The notes under the pieces were generated by a model. That model had not been told where the DNA came from. It made no database searches and worked only from the letters and a program-made list of their open reading frames with translations. Positions 50,864-59,887 of a DNA stretch of 64,000 nucleotides are shown here, piece by piece (the stretch's first letter is position 1; each line of letters begins with the position of its first letter). A program made the position numbers and the translations under genes. This stretch comes from Fontibacterium oligotrophicum (GTDB lineage: Bacteria > Pseudomonadota > Alphaproteobacteria > Pelagibacterales > Pelagibacteraceae): positions 62,001-126,000 of the forward strand of contig CBDDZZ010000002.1 of the NCBI GenBank assembly GCA_965235975.1. Reading direction: 5' to 3'.

Positions 50864-51970
50864 TGAAATTAATAATGAAATTGTAGTATTATCTTCCCAA
50901 TAAAGAAGACTATTACTGTTAAATAATGCAGGTGCTGCTTCTATTTGGTTAAATGATCTCTAAATAAGAAGTATAATTACTAAAAAAAAATTAAAATTTA
51001 TTGGTATCGCTATTCTAATAATTTTTGACTAAAAATCCACTTTATAAATTTAAAAAAAATAAATTTAATAAATACATATGTTTTTTTTATTCTATCAACA
51101 AATTATATATTAAAAAATTACCAAGATACAATAAAATTAATAATATTGAAATTCATAATAGGCCAGCATATCTTTGCAATTCTTAATAGAAACATTTCCA
51201 TAATGCTAGAATTTATCTTATATTTTCATAATGACCCTCAAACATTAAGAGGTTCGACAGACTATTGAAGAGAAAATAAATATTTTAAATAACATGTGAT
51301 GACAATTATATTTGTTAGTAAATATATTAAGAAATAGATTTTATTACAGATCTAGACAATTATTAACCATTATAAAGTGTCAGATTATATATCCTGGCAT
51401 TAAATATTATAATCAGAATTTTAAAAATAAACTAAAAAATAAGAAATATATTATTTTCATGGAAAACTTAACTGATGCAAAAGGTTATAATTTATTTGGT
51501 TATTCAGCTATTAATATATTAAAAAAATATAAAGATTTGGAAATGTAATTATATGCTAGGTAATGAGAAAAGAGAACTTTATGATATAAAGTTCATAAAC
51601 GATTTAAAATTAGTGTCAAATGGTCATCTCATAAAAAAATTATTAAATCTTTATGAAGTAGCATCTATATGCAGTAGTGCCATCAACTTGGGATGAGCCT
51701 TTAGGTAGAACTGCAATGGAGTCATCTGATATGGGTAATGCCTAATTTCAAGTGGTAAAGGTGGTTGTTCTGTACATCTAATTTCTAAAAAACGGAATAA
51801 ATTATAAAATAATAGTCGATGAAAAATTAATAAAATATCCAATTCTTTAAAAAAAATTCAATTAGATTAAAATTATAAAAATAAAAAAATTAATTATAAT
51901 GATAATTTAAAAAAATTACATAATTTAAACTTAATTTAATTAAATCGAATAATTATAAAATTAGAATCTT
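50863..51970 (+). pseudogene. GT4-family glycosyltransferase (frame heavily broken)
   Basis: Pieced together from three frames. An N-terminal section (IVVLSSQ, NNAGAASIWLNDL) is followed by IEIHNRPAYLCNFLIETF and the donor-domain approach YLIFHNDPQTLRGSTT (near 51230). Then come KKYIIFMENLTDAKGYNLFGYSAINILKKYKDW and the catalytic region AVVPSTWDEPLGRTAMESS (51670-51725) with the GT-B EX7E motif. Length and motifs fit a retaining glycosyltransferase family 4 enzyme of surface glycan synthesis. The 3' end is approximate. Dense surplus bases prevent a clean translation. Confidence 0.7.
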
Positions 51971-51974
51971 ACTA

Positions 51975-52600
51975 AAAATGTCAATATTGTAATGTTTTAC
52001 ACATATGCTAATTTTGATTATAAAAATGATTATAGATTATCAGATATTCATTTGGCTAATAAGATCTAATGGTTTAATAAAAGAAATAATTATAAATTAC
52101 ATAATATTAGTGACAGAGATTTTTAAGATCAAATACAAAAATACATTTTTTTGATCAAAAATTGTAATAGAAAAAATTATTAAAGATATTAAAAAATATA
52201 TAAATCGATTTTAATATAATTAGGTCATACAATTCAAAAAATATTTGAAAAACATTTATAAATATTAAAGATAAATTTTCAAAGATATTAAAATTGTTAA
52301 ATTATGGTATGAAGATTCAATATAATCCAGAATTGTCCTGACTTTCGATAAAATATAAAATGTTTTTAAATATCTAATATAAAATTTACATAGTTAGATT
52401 AATCCTCTTATAAAAATTGATTATGGTAATAATGTTTAGTTTCTATCCAATAACAATAACATAAAATTATATATACCAATTCCTTATTCTGAAATTCATT
52501 TAAGATTTAATACAATACAAAAAATCATATTAGATATGTTTTTTATGCTTTAAGTCATGGTAGTTAATAGAGGTGTTCTTAAAAAAAGGTAAAATAGATG
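51975..52600 (+). pseudogene. Second glycosyltransferase-like remnant (frame broken)
   Basis: Readable stretches are VMFYTYANFDYKNDYRLSD, IHLANKISNGLIKNNYKLHNISDRDF, SILILLGHT and KLWYEDS (near 52300). From memory, these resemble CgeB/GT-like proteins of pelagic alphaproteobacteria, in which an LGH motif is followed by WYED. Later, IPIPYSEIHLRFNTIQKIILDMF (near 52480) may belong to this or another gene. Boundaries and product are tentative. Confidence 0.4.
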
Positions 52601-53090
52601 AGAGAGTATGATTTTATGTTAATTATTTAATAAATAAATGCTTAATAATTATTATAACCTACTTTCTAGGTTTTCAGAATGTCAACCTATGTGGGGAAAT
52701 AAATTTATATAACGATCTATCATAATGTCAAATATTGCATTAAATCTATAGCAGGGGAGAGCCATTTAAATATTATTCTAGTAATAGCGATAGCATCTAT
52801 CTTCGCAAATGGGATCCAACTTTAATTGACGAGTACAAACTTGATGTTTTTTCTGATAAAGAAATAACTTGTTTTACAAAAACTTCGATGAATTAAGTGA
52901 TACTTGTATAATTTCTAAAAAAAATGAAAAAAAAGAATTAAATAGGATTAATGGAAAATTAAGATATTACTTTAAATATTTAATAGTAAAATTATGCTAA
53001 TTATATTGCTAAAAAGTGCTATATTAAGTATTTCAATTATATAATTCAAAAAATATTGCTAGAAAAATTATTTTATTAGATAAATATTTA
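52600..53090 (+). pseudogene. Unrecognised coding remnant in glycan cluster
   Basis: Codon-like stretches on the plus strand can be read (LSRFSECQPMWGNKF near 52680; YYSSNSDSIYLRKWDP near 52780; LDVFSDKEITCFTK near 52840). The frames change every 30-100 bases. I do not recognise the product. It precedes the convergent integrase. It could be the end of the previous gene or a separate surface-polysaccharide gene. Confidence 0.3.
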
Positions 53091-53100
53091 TTAAGTAATT

Positions 53101-54026
53101 CTAAAAATCTATTTTATTAAGGGCATTATTTTTAAATAAATTAGATTCCTTTTATATATCGTCTTACCATAGATGATGTTTTATGACCCGTCATATTCAT
53201 AATACTTTTTTCATCCGCACCGTGATCTGGCAGCCACTGTTGCAAAGCCTGATCTTAAACTATGTCCAGAATATTTTTTATGGATCAAATCCTGCTGCTA
53301 ATAAATATTTTTTTATTAAAATCGCAACCATTTTATCTGAAATATTAAAAATAAGACCATTTATTTATTTTATAAATCTCAATCCAATTTTTTAGATAAC
53401 TAACTGGACAAAAATTTTTTCTTTAAAGTAGGGTATAGCTTTGATCATTCCTTCTCCAGATTGATCAGTTTTTGATCGTTTAATAAAAATTTTTAACTCC
53501 TTCTTTTGTAAATTCTAAATCTTCAAAATCGATATTTACTAGTTCGGATCTTCTAAAACCTCCTGAAAATCCAATTAATATTAAAGCTTTATTCTCTAGC
53601 TTTTTTACTTTATCTTTTTCTACTTATCTATTACTTTTATAATTTCTTTTAATTCATTAATTAAAATTGGATTTTTTAGATTTTTGAAATACACCCTTCT
53701 TTCTTTGTATTCCCATTAAATTTTCAATAATTAGTGGATGTTTAATATCTATGTAATGCCCTTTAAGCTTATGAATTACACTAATGGAAGCTAATCTTCG
53801 TTTTAATGTGCTTACTTTAGAACTTAGACGAAAGATGAGTTATATAAAAAGAAACTATCTTAGGATCAGCTGGTAATGACTTTAAAATTATTCTTTTTGC
53901 AAAAATCTAACAAAGTGATTAAAATCAGATTTGTAAGCTCTTATAGTATTAACTGACTTTAGATGATCTAATATTATCTAAGGTTTCTAATTCTATAGAA
54001 CCTAGATCTTTAACTATATTTGACAT
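53101..54026 (-). pseudogene. Tyrosine recombinase / phage-type integrase (frame broken)
   Basis: Read on the minus strand from ATG 54026 (MSNIVKDLGSIELETLDN). An SAM-like N-terminal part (KVSTLKRRLASISVIHKLKGHY) precedes the catalytic domain. All catalytic landmarks are visible: GGFRRSELVNI (about 53550), HSLRSGFATVAARS (about 53230-53260), MTGHKTSSMVRRYIK with the final tyrosine (about 53155-53190). About ten surplus bases break the frame; the corrected protein is about 300 residues. It is the only mobility gene seen and marks the island. Whether it is active cannot be told from this consensus. Confidence 0.8.
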
Positions 54027-54030
54027 AAAT

Positions 54031-54055
54031 TTCCGATAACCATTAATTATCGGAA
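54031..54055. promoter_or_regulatory. Inverted repeat between integrase and cyclophilin-like gene
   Basis: Perfect 9-bp arms TTCCGATAA and TTATCGGAA separated by seven bases. It lies five bases upstream of the integrase start and 24 bases before the divergent cyclophilin-like start. Its central place between divergent genes suits an operator or recombinase-binding site; a T-tract needed for a terminator is missing. Confidence 0.5.
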
Positions 54056-54078
54056 CTAATTAATACAACCACAAATTG

Positions 54079-54498
54079 ATGTCAATATCTAACAAAAACA
54101 GTTATTTATCATTATCAATGCTTCTTAAATTCGATAACTTTGAAATTAAGCTTAATCTAGATAACTCTGAAACAGCACTCAAATTAGCCAAATTAAGCTC
54201 ATTTAAAGCTCAAATAAACACTTGGGGCGAAGAGATATACTTCGAGACAGCTAATCTAGGCATTAAACCAGATAAAAACGCTAGAGATATAGTCACTTTT
54301 GGTGAAGTTGCTTATTGGTGCGAAGGTCATTCAATAGCAATTGGCTTTGGAAAAACGCCAGTTTCCATTGATAACGAGATAAGATTAGTCTCAAAAGTCA
54401 ATGTTTTTGCTACTTTTAGCACATCCACAAAAATACTTAATAATCTCAAAAAGCTTAATAATAATCATATAATTAAGTATTATAATTTAAATAATTAA
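54079..54498 (+). CDS. Cyclophilin-like fold protein (TM1367/PF04126 type)
   Basis: 139 residues starting at ATG 54079. Family segments are visible: INTWGEEIYFETANLG near residue 50 and VTFGEVAYWCEGHSIAIGFGKTPVS near residue 80. PF04126 proteins adopt a cyclophilin fold without known isomerase activity, and their function is unknown. It is the only intact gene of the island, which suggests the neighbouring breaks are not evenly distributed. Divergent from the integrase. Confidence 0.75.
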   Translation: MSISNKNSYLSLSMLLKFDNFEIKLNLDNSETALKLAKLSSFKAQINTWGEEIYFETANLGIKPDKNARDIVTFGEVAYWCEGHSIAIGFGKTPVSIDNEIRLVSKVNVFATFSTSTKILNNLKKLNNNHIIKYYNLNN

Positions 54499-54537
54499 GT
54501 TTATATAAAAAACTATATAAAACATATACTTAATTAT

Positions 54538-54552
54538 AATACTTAAAGTATT
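54538..54552. repeat. Short palindrome downstream of cyclophilin-like gene
   Basis: AATACTT-A-AAGTATT, a 15-base perfect palindrome between two convergent genes. AT-only and without a T tract, so a terminator is not convincing. Confidence 0.3.
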
Positions 54553-54583
54553 ACTTTATATTATAGTAACTATTTATTTACAT

Positions 54584-55095
54584 CTAATAGTAATGCTTTT
54601 TTGGCTTTTCTATCCTCCATTCTTGAGTGCTGCCTAATCTGCCCTTATTGATAGGCTCAAAAGCGATTAACCCAACCTCCATAAATAGACCAATCTTTCT
54701 TAGGTGCTGTAAAGTTGAATTTAATTTCCTTCTTCTTTAACTTTTCTCGCTCCTTTTCAAGTTGAGCCTCACGTTCAGCTTCACGCTTCTTTTGGTAAGC
54801 ATATAAATCATCATAAGAAGTATCAATTTTTTTAACTTCTTCCTTTGATTCGGAAACTTCAATGACAGGTTTTCTTAGCTTTTTTACCAGTCATTGATTC
54901 ATATAAAGCATGGATCATTAACTTCCATATAAGGTCCCCATTTTTCAATTAATTGATTATGAGTATCTTTTATGAGCTGATTAAAAGTTGGCTTTGTTTT
55001 GACACGGCCACTACTTTTGTAACGAGGATTAGTATAAGAAAAGTCCTTTTATTTCGCGCATAATAACTGATTTTAGAGTCAGAAATATTTCTCAT
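54584..55095 (-). CDS. Coiled-coil hypothetical partner of the KSTGP protein (frame broken)
   Basis: About 170 residues after removing roughly five surplus bases. ATG 55095 follows an AGGAGGG ribosome-binding site and overlaps the KSTGP stop (ATGA). Segments: NPRYKSSGRVKTKPTFNQLI, NQLIEKWGPYMEVNDP, ESMTGKK then KLRKPVIEVSES, a charged helix (YQKKREAEREAQLEKEREKL) and a conserved-looking end KDWSIYGGWVNRFEPINKG. I do not recognise the family. Translational coupling ties it to the KSTGP gene. Confidence 0.5.
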
Positions 55096-55674
55096 TTTTT
55101 CCCTCCTTTTCTTCTTCTTTTTTGTGCTTTTAAAAGAAGATCTTCAAACAATTGAACTCTACTAATTAATCTTCCTTCAATTGTATTCAACTTCAACAAA
55201 GAACTTCCAGCATTGGAATCTCTTGTGAATGCTACACCAATTAAGGATTGATTTTTTAGAACTTTATTCTGATCGCCTTCTTTAAAATCAGAATGAGTTA
55301 TTTTATTTGAGGCTTTAGGTTTGATAAGAGTCTGCGTCAAATTCTAGAATTTCATTTCCATAAATTCCAGTTTCAATGACACCTACCCTTCTTAATCTCC
55401 ATAATAACTCTACAAGTTTTATGAAGATTTCTTCTTCGTACGCACCAAAAGGTTCATACACTTTAAACATACTATCTTTAAAAGTATTAAATTCATCAAT
55501 ACTTTCGCCAATAATCACATGTTTTTCAGCAGTTAAGCCATGAGATAAAGCGTTGCCACTAACTTTTTCTTTTCCAGATAAAGTTCTAGGGCCAGTGCTC
55601 TTCTTGGCATTTTTTCTATTAGCTCTAACCTTATTGCTAGAGACTATTTTTAATTTAGTCATAGTTGCTCCCAT
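55092..55674 (-). CDS. KSTGP-family mobile-region protein (frame broken once)
   Basis: About 193 residues after removing one surplus base near 55325. N-terminus carries the diagnostic RANRKNAKKSTGPRTLSGKE...NALSHGLTAE. Then comes the helical part EEEIFIKLVELLWRLRRVGVIE, and a basic C-terminus QKRRRKGGKK. Proteins with this KSTGPRT start are widespread next to integrases and transposases in bacteria and have no known function. Here it shares an operon with a coiled-coil protein and lies 1.1 kb from the integrase. Confidence 0.7.
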
Positions 55675-55978
55675 AAAAATTTAATCCAAACGCGTAACCC
55701 ACATGGCTAACGCTTTCGCGATCAAAATGTTTAATTATAAATGGGCCACCAGAAACTGGCAATGTTTAAGGCCGCATAGTTTGGAGTAACTATGTAACTA
55801 AAGCTAAAAATAATTTAGCAATACACACATGATATGCCGCTGACTAGCTCTATGTCAACACCACCAAAAACCCTTAATTTTCAATAATAATATTAAAAAT
55901 CGTATAGGATTTTATAGGATCTATTTATTAAGAAACTATATAATTTAATAGCTTTTTTATTACAGAGATGAATATTAA
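55675..55978. other. 304-base non-coding spacer between island and DUF502 gene
   Basis: No convincing ORF or RNA gene. It contains the probable promoter region for the KSTGP operon (leader GGGAGC just upstream of its start). A small GC-rich hairpin has a GAAA tetraloop (CGC-GAAA-GCG on the minus strand, about 55713-55722). There is also an 8-base direct repeat TATAGGAT at 55903 and 55913 (10-base period). It is the natural place to look for the island's right attachment site, but I found no long direct repeat by eye. Confidence 0.4.
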
Positions 55979-56577
55979 CTAGCGGTCTCTACCGACTGTC
56001 CCGGCTGACATTATAAATTTCGTAGCATCTCTCAAATCTCATATTTACGTAGATTATATCTTTTTTTGGTACTAATTATTAAAAAACCGCTCGTTGGATT
56101 GGGGGTTGTCGGTATAAATACATTTATCATTCCTTCTAACTCGGCCATCTTATTTTCGTTTGTAGCAAAACCAACAGACCATACGCCTGTTCTTGGAAAT
56201 TGAACTAGAACAACTTTTTTAGTATTTGAACTATCATCATTTCCACCAAAACTTTTAGTTAATTGGTTTACTCCAGTATAAATAGTCCTAAGTACAGGAA
56301 TTTTTTCTAATAAAGCCTCCCCTACTATTAAAAATTTTTTTCCAAGATATGAGACTGAAATCAAGCCGATGAATGTTATCAGTACCACCGAAATTAAAAT
56401 TTCTAAACCCGGTATATTATAAGGGAGATATGTGTTGGGATTTAAAGATTTTGGCACAAGCTTGGCTAATATTTCCATTATAAAAATAACAAAATAAGCA
56501 GTTATAAAAATGGGAATAAGCGTAAAGACTCCTGCTAAAAAATAGTTTCGAAGCTTTGTAATAATTGATGATTTCAT
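55979..56577 (-). CDS. DUF502 family inner membrane protein (frame broken near end)
   Basis: Two N-terminal membrane helices (YFLAGVFTLIPIFITAYFVIF; ISVVLITFIGLISVSYLG). The family core VGEALLEKIPVLRTIYTGVNQLTKSFG, FPRTGVWSVGFATNE and FIPTTPNPTSGFL follows. The usual C-terminal VPKKDI... motif appears only after removing one surplus base near 56067 and another near 56024. The protein then ends with FIMSAGTVGRDR at 55979. Function unknown; core gene flanking the island. Confidence 0.85.
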
Positions 56578-56639
56578 GATAAACTAATTAGAAATAACAT
56601 TTTGTTGTCTAAATTCACAGTTAAAATATTTAAAATTTG

Positions 56640-57473
56640 ATGAAAATTAATAGAAGAGATTTTTTATCGCTAACCACCTGCTGTTGTGGTGGTTTTTTAT
56701 TAGCAGGCTGTTCAACAGCTCCTATTACAGGACGCCAACAATTTACAATATTGCCTGAATCCATGGTTAATAGCCAGGCTATTGGTGCATACAAACAAGT
56801 TAAAGAAAAAGCTAAATTAATTGAAGATAAAGATCAATTAGGTCCAATCATTGCTGTTGGTCAAAGAATTGAAAAAGCAATTAAATATTATTTTAAAAGT
56901 AAAAATTTAAAGGATCCGACAGAAAATTATGATTGGGAATATATTTTAATAAATGATCCTAAAACTTTAAATGCATGGTGTATGCCTGGTGGTAAAATTG
57001 CATTCTATTCTGGAATATTAGAAGTTACAAAAGATGAAAATGGATTAGCCGCTGTCATGGGGCATGAAATTGCACATGCAGTTGCAAGACATTCCCTTGA
57101 GCGAGCAAGTGCTGCACTTGCGATAAATGTTGGAACATTAGCAGCAGATATTGCTTTAGGTGGAGCAATTTCTAGAACGAGAAATACTGTTGGTCAAACA
57201 ACTGGAATGGATATTGTGCAACTTGGAATATTTAATCCATTTAGTAGATATCAAGAGTCTGAGGCTGATTATCTTGGTATAATTTTTGCAAATTTAAGTG
57301 GTTACGATCCATCAGGAGCAGTTCAGTTATGGGAGAGAATGCAGGAGAAAATGAAAGGAAAAGAGCCGCCACAATTTTTAAGCACCCACCCTTCTTCAGG
57401 TAATAGAATAAATGATTTAAGATTATTAATACCTAAAGTTAAAATTGAGTATCCAAAAATACAAAATCTATAG
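56640..57473 (+). CDS. M48 family metalloprotease lipoprotein with Tat signal
   Basis: 277 residues from ATG 56640. N-terminus INRRDFLSLTTCCCGGFLLAGC combines a twin-arginine motif with a lipobox, so it is probably a Tat-exported lipoprotein. The zinc site is HEIAHAVARH with the third ligand region YQESEADYLG, as in M48C/YcaL-type proteases that handle outer-membrane assembly intermediates. Ends with FLSTHPSSGNRINDL. Intact. Plausible client of the TatABC encoded at 27.5-28.8 kb. Confidence 0.9.
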   Translation: MKINRRDFLSLTTCCCGGFLLAGCSTAPITGRQQFTILPESMVNSQAIGAYKQVKEKAKLIEDKDQLGPIIAVGQRIEKAIKYYFKSKNLKDPTENYDWEYILINDPKTLNAWCMPGGKIAFYSGILEVTKDENGLAAVMGHEIAHAVARHSLERASAALAINVGTLAADIALGGAISRTRNTVGQTTGMDIVQLGIFNPFSRYQESEADYLGIIFANLSGYDPSGAVQLWERMQEKMKGKEPPQFLSTHPSSGNRINDLRLLIPKVKIEYPKIQNL

Positions 57474-57491
57474 TTTAAAGAATACAATAAA

Positions 57492-57567
<76 letters not shown>

Positions 57568-57617
57568 ATTAATGCAAGAGTTTTATATAGTTTAAACCGG
57601 CATATGAATGCAATTTT

Positions 57618-58733
57618 TTAATTTGTCTCAGCAAATAATTCAAAGTGTTTTTTATAGAATTCATCAAACTTATTTTCTTTAATTGCGCCTCTAATCTTCT
57701 TCATTAAGTCCTGGTAAAAGGCAATATTATGCCAAGTGAGAAGCATGGAACCTAGAATTTCATTGGAGTTCACTAAATGATTTAAATAATTTTTAGAATA
57801 CAAATTTGATGCTGGGCAATCTATGGATTTATCTAAAGGATCCTCATCTTTTGCATATTTTGCATTTCTTATATTAATTTTACCATTCCAGGTGAAAGCA
57901 AGCCCAGTTCTTCCCGACCGAGTTGGTAAAACACAATCGAACATATCTATACCTCTTTTTACTGCTCCTAAAATATCCTGTGGCATACCAACGCCCATTA
58001 AATAGTGGGGTTTATCTTTTGGTAGAATATCTTTAACAGCATCCACAGCATCGAACATTTCAGATTGATTTTCGCCAACCGCAAGTCCTCCTAAAGCATA
58101 TCCATCAAAGCCAATATCTATTAACCTTTTTAAACATTCTTTTCTAAGATCTGGGAAAATTCCACCCTGGGTTATTCCAAAGAGCCATTTTGATTCTTGT
58201 TTACCAAATTTCTTCTTACATCTTTCAGCCCATCTAAGGGATAAATCCATGGATTTTTTTATTTTATCTTTTTCAGCTGAATATTTAGGACATTCATCAA
58301 AGACCATGACGATGTCTGAATTTAAATCTAATTGAACTTGTATACTTTCCTCTGGAGTTAGAAAAAATTTTTTACCATCTATATGTGAGCTAAACTCTAC
58401 TCCATCTTCGCTAACCTTTGATATTTTAGATAAAGACATAACCTGAAAGCCGCCAGAGTCTGTTAATATTGGCATTGGACAATTCATAAAATTATGAAGA
58501 CCACCTGCTTGTTTTATTCGCTCAACGCCAGGCCTTAACATTAGATGATAAGTATTTCCTAAAATAATTTGCGATCCGCAGCTTTTAACCTGATCAATAT
58601 ACATAGCTTTAACGGTTCCTGCTGTTCCTACAGGCATAAAAGCGGGTGTATCGATATCTCCTCTGGGTGTTGTAATTTTTCCTAAACGAGCCCCATGGCT
58701 TTCATTTAATAAATTAAATGAAATTGATTTCAT
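57618..58733 (-). CDS. tgt: Queuine/preQ1 tRNA-ribosyltransferase with degenerate zinc site
   Basis: Exchanges G34 for a queuosine precursor in tRNAs with GUN anticodons. 371 residues. Catalytic segments intact: TDSGGFQVMSL, VMVFDECPKYS, and the nucleophile region FDCVLPTRSGRTG. The C-terminal zinc module normally has three cysteines (C-x-C-x2-C) plus a histidine; here the segment reads SIDCPASNLYSKNYL, so aligned cysteines 1 and 3 are Ile and Ser. The downstream histidine (TWHN) is retained. Codons are unambiguous and in frame. Confidence 0.93.
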   Translation of the reverse strand: MKSISFNLLNESHGARLGKITTPRGDIDTPAFMPVGTAGTVKAMYIDQVKSCGSQIILGNTYHLMLRPGVERIKQAGGLHNFMNCPMPILTDSGGFQVMSLSKISKVSEDGVEFSSHIDGKKFFLTPEESIQVQLDLNSDIVMVFDECPKYSAEKDKIKKSMDLSLRWAERCKKKFGKQESKWLFGITQGGIFPDLRKECLKRLIDIGFDGYALGGLAVGENQSEMFDAVDAVKDILPKDKPHYLMGVGMPQDILGAVKRGIDMFDCVLPTRSGRTGLAFTWNGKINIRNAKYAKDEDPLDKSIDCPASNLYSKNYLNHLVNSNEILGSMLLTWHNIAFYQDLMKKIRGAIKENKFDEFYKKHFELFAETN

Positions 58734-58743
58734 TATGACTTTA

Positions 58744-59307
58744 TTATTTTGACGATCTTAGACTTACAATAATATCTGGTTTATCAACCACTCCAGATCC
58801 AGGAGCGCCTTTTTTAATTTTATCAATAAATTCCATGCCACTTACTACTCTGCCAAAGGCTGTGTAGTTACGATCTAAATGTGGATGAGAGTCAAAGCAG
58901 ATAAAAAATTGACTGTTCGCACTATCAGGACTTTGCGATCTTGCCATGGATAAAACTCCTCGTTGATGAGGAATATTATTAAATTCAGCTTTTAAATCAG
59001 GAAATTCTGATCCGCCAGTACCAACCATTTGTGCATTAAAATCTACTTTTGTATTTCCAAATTTTACATCTCCTGTTTGAGCCATAAAACCATCGATCAC
59101 TCGATGAAATGCTACACCGTCATATTTTCCAGAATCTGCTAATGTTTTTACTCTTTTGACATGATTAGGAGCTACATCATCAAAAAGTTCAATTTTCACA
59201 TCACCATTTTTTAATTTCATTATCATAGTCGATCTTTCTTTAGATATTAAGTTACTTGAAAAAGAAAAAAGAAATAAAGTTAAAATGAAAATTAATTTTT
59301 TAAACAT
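58744..59307 (-). CDS. Periplasmic peptidyl-prolyl cis-trans isomerase (cyclophilin)
   Basis: 187 residues with a cleavable signal sequence (LIFILTLFLFSFSSNLIS). Core motifs are VAFHRVIDGFMAQTGD, EFNNIPHQRGVLSMARSQSPDSANSQFFICF and NYTAFGRVVSGM. The active-site arginine (HRV) and QFF are present. Ends 10 bases upstream of tgt on the same strand; coaD-ppi-tgt forms an operon. Confidence 0.93.
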   Translation of the reverse strand: MFKKLIFILTLFLFSFSSNLISKERSTMIMKLKNGDVKIELFDDVAPNHVKRVKTLADSGKYDGVAFHRVIDGFMAQTGDVKFGNTKVDFNAQMVGTGGSEFPDLKAEFNNIPHQRGVLSMARSQSPDSANSQFFICFDSHPHLDRNYTAFGRVVSGMEFIDKIKKGAPGSGVVDKPDIIVSLRSSK

Positions 59308-59802
59308 TATTTAAATTTAGTTTTCAAAGCTTTAATAACAATGTTTGGTACAAATTGCACCAAATCTCCTTTTAATGCGGCAATTTCTTTAACAAAATTT
59401 GATGAAATAATTTGATTTTCAATCTCCGCCATTAAAAAAACCGTCTCTAGATTTTTATTTAATTTATTATTCATACCAGCTAATTGAAACTCATACTCAA
59501 AATCAGAAGCTACTCTTAAACCTCTAAAAATAATATTAGCTGAGATCTTTTTACAATAACTGGTAGTTAAGCCTGCAAAAGAAACTACTTTAATTCTGTT
59601 TTTTAATATTTTCAGGAAATGTGGAAACAACTTTTTTAATTAAAGAAACTCTTTCAGTATTTGAAAAAATAGTTTTTTTCTTATTACTTAGTGGAGTGCC
59701 AATATAAAGATAGTCAACAACAGTTGCTGCTCTTTTTATAATATCAATATGTCCAAAAGTTATTGGATCAAATGTACCAGGATATAAACCAATTCTTTTC
59801 AT
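59307..59802 (-). CDS. coaD: Phosphopantetheine adenylyltransferase (frame broken once)
   Basis: Penultimate step of coenzyme A synthesis. Start RIGLYPGTFDPITFGHIDII with the TxGH motif, then VSTFPENIK. One surplus A in an A run near 59609 breaks the frame; afterwards RIKVVSFAGLTTSYCKKI, LRVASDFEYEFQLAGMN and VFLMA continue normally. About 164 residues corrected, family length. Confidence 0.93.
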
Positions 59803-59810
59803 AATTCTAA

Positions 59811-59887
<77 letters not shown>

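Noticed and set aside
51651..51842. Small minus-strand ORF (63 codons)
   Set aside because: It lies antisense to the GT4 catalytic motif, which has clear protein similarity on the plus strand.
53183..53395. Plus-strand ORF of 70 codons
   Set aside because: Antisense to the integrase catalytic domain (HSLRSG...TGH), which explains this DNA.
55675..55978. tmRNA or other structured RNA in the spacer
   Set aside because: The small GAAA hairpin is there, but I could find neither an Ala-type acceptor nor a tag reading frame.
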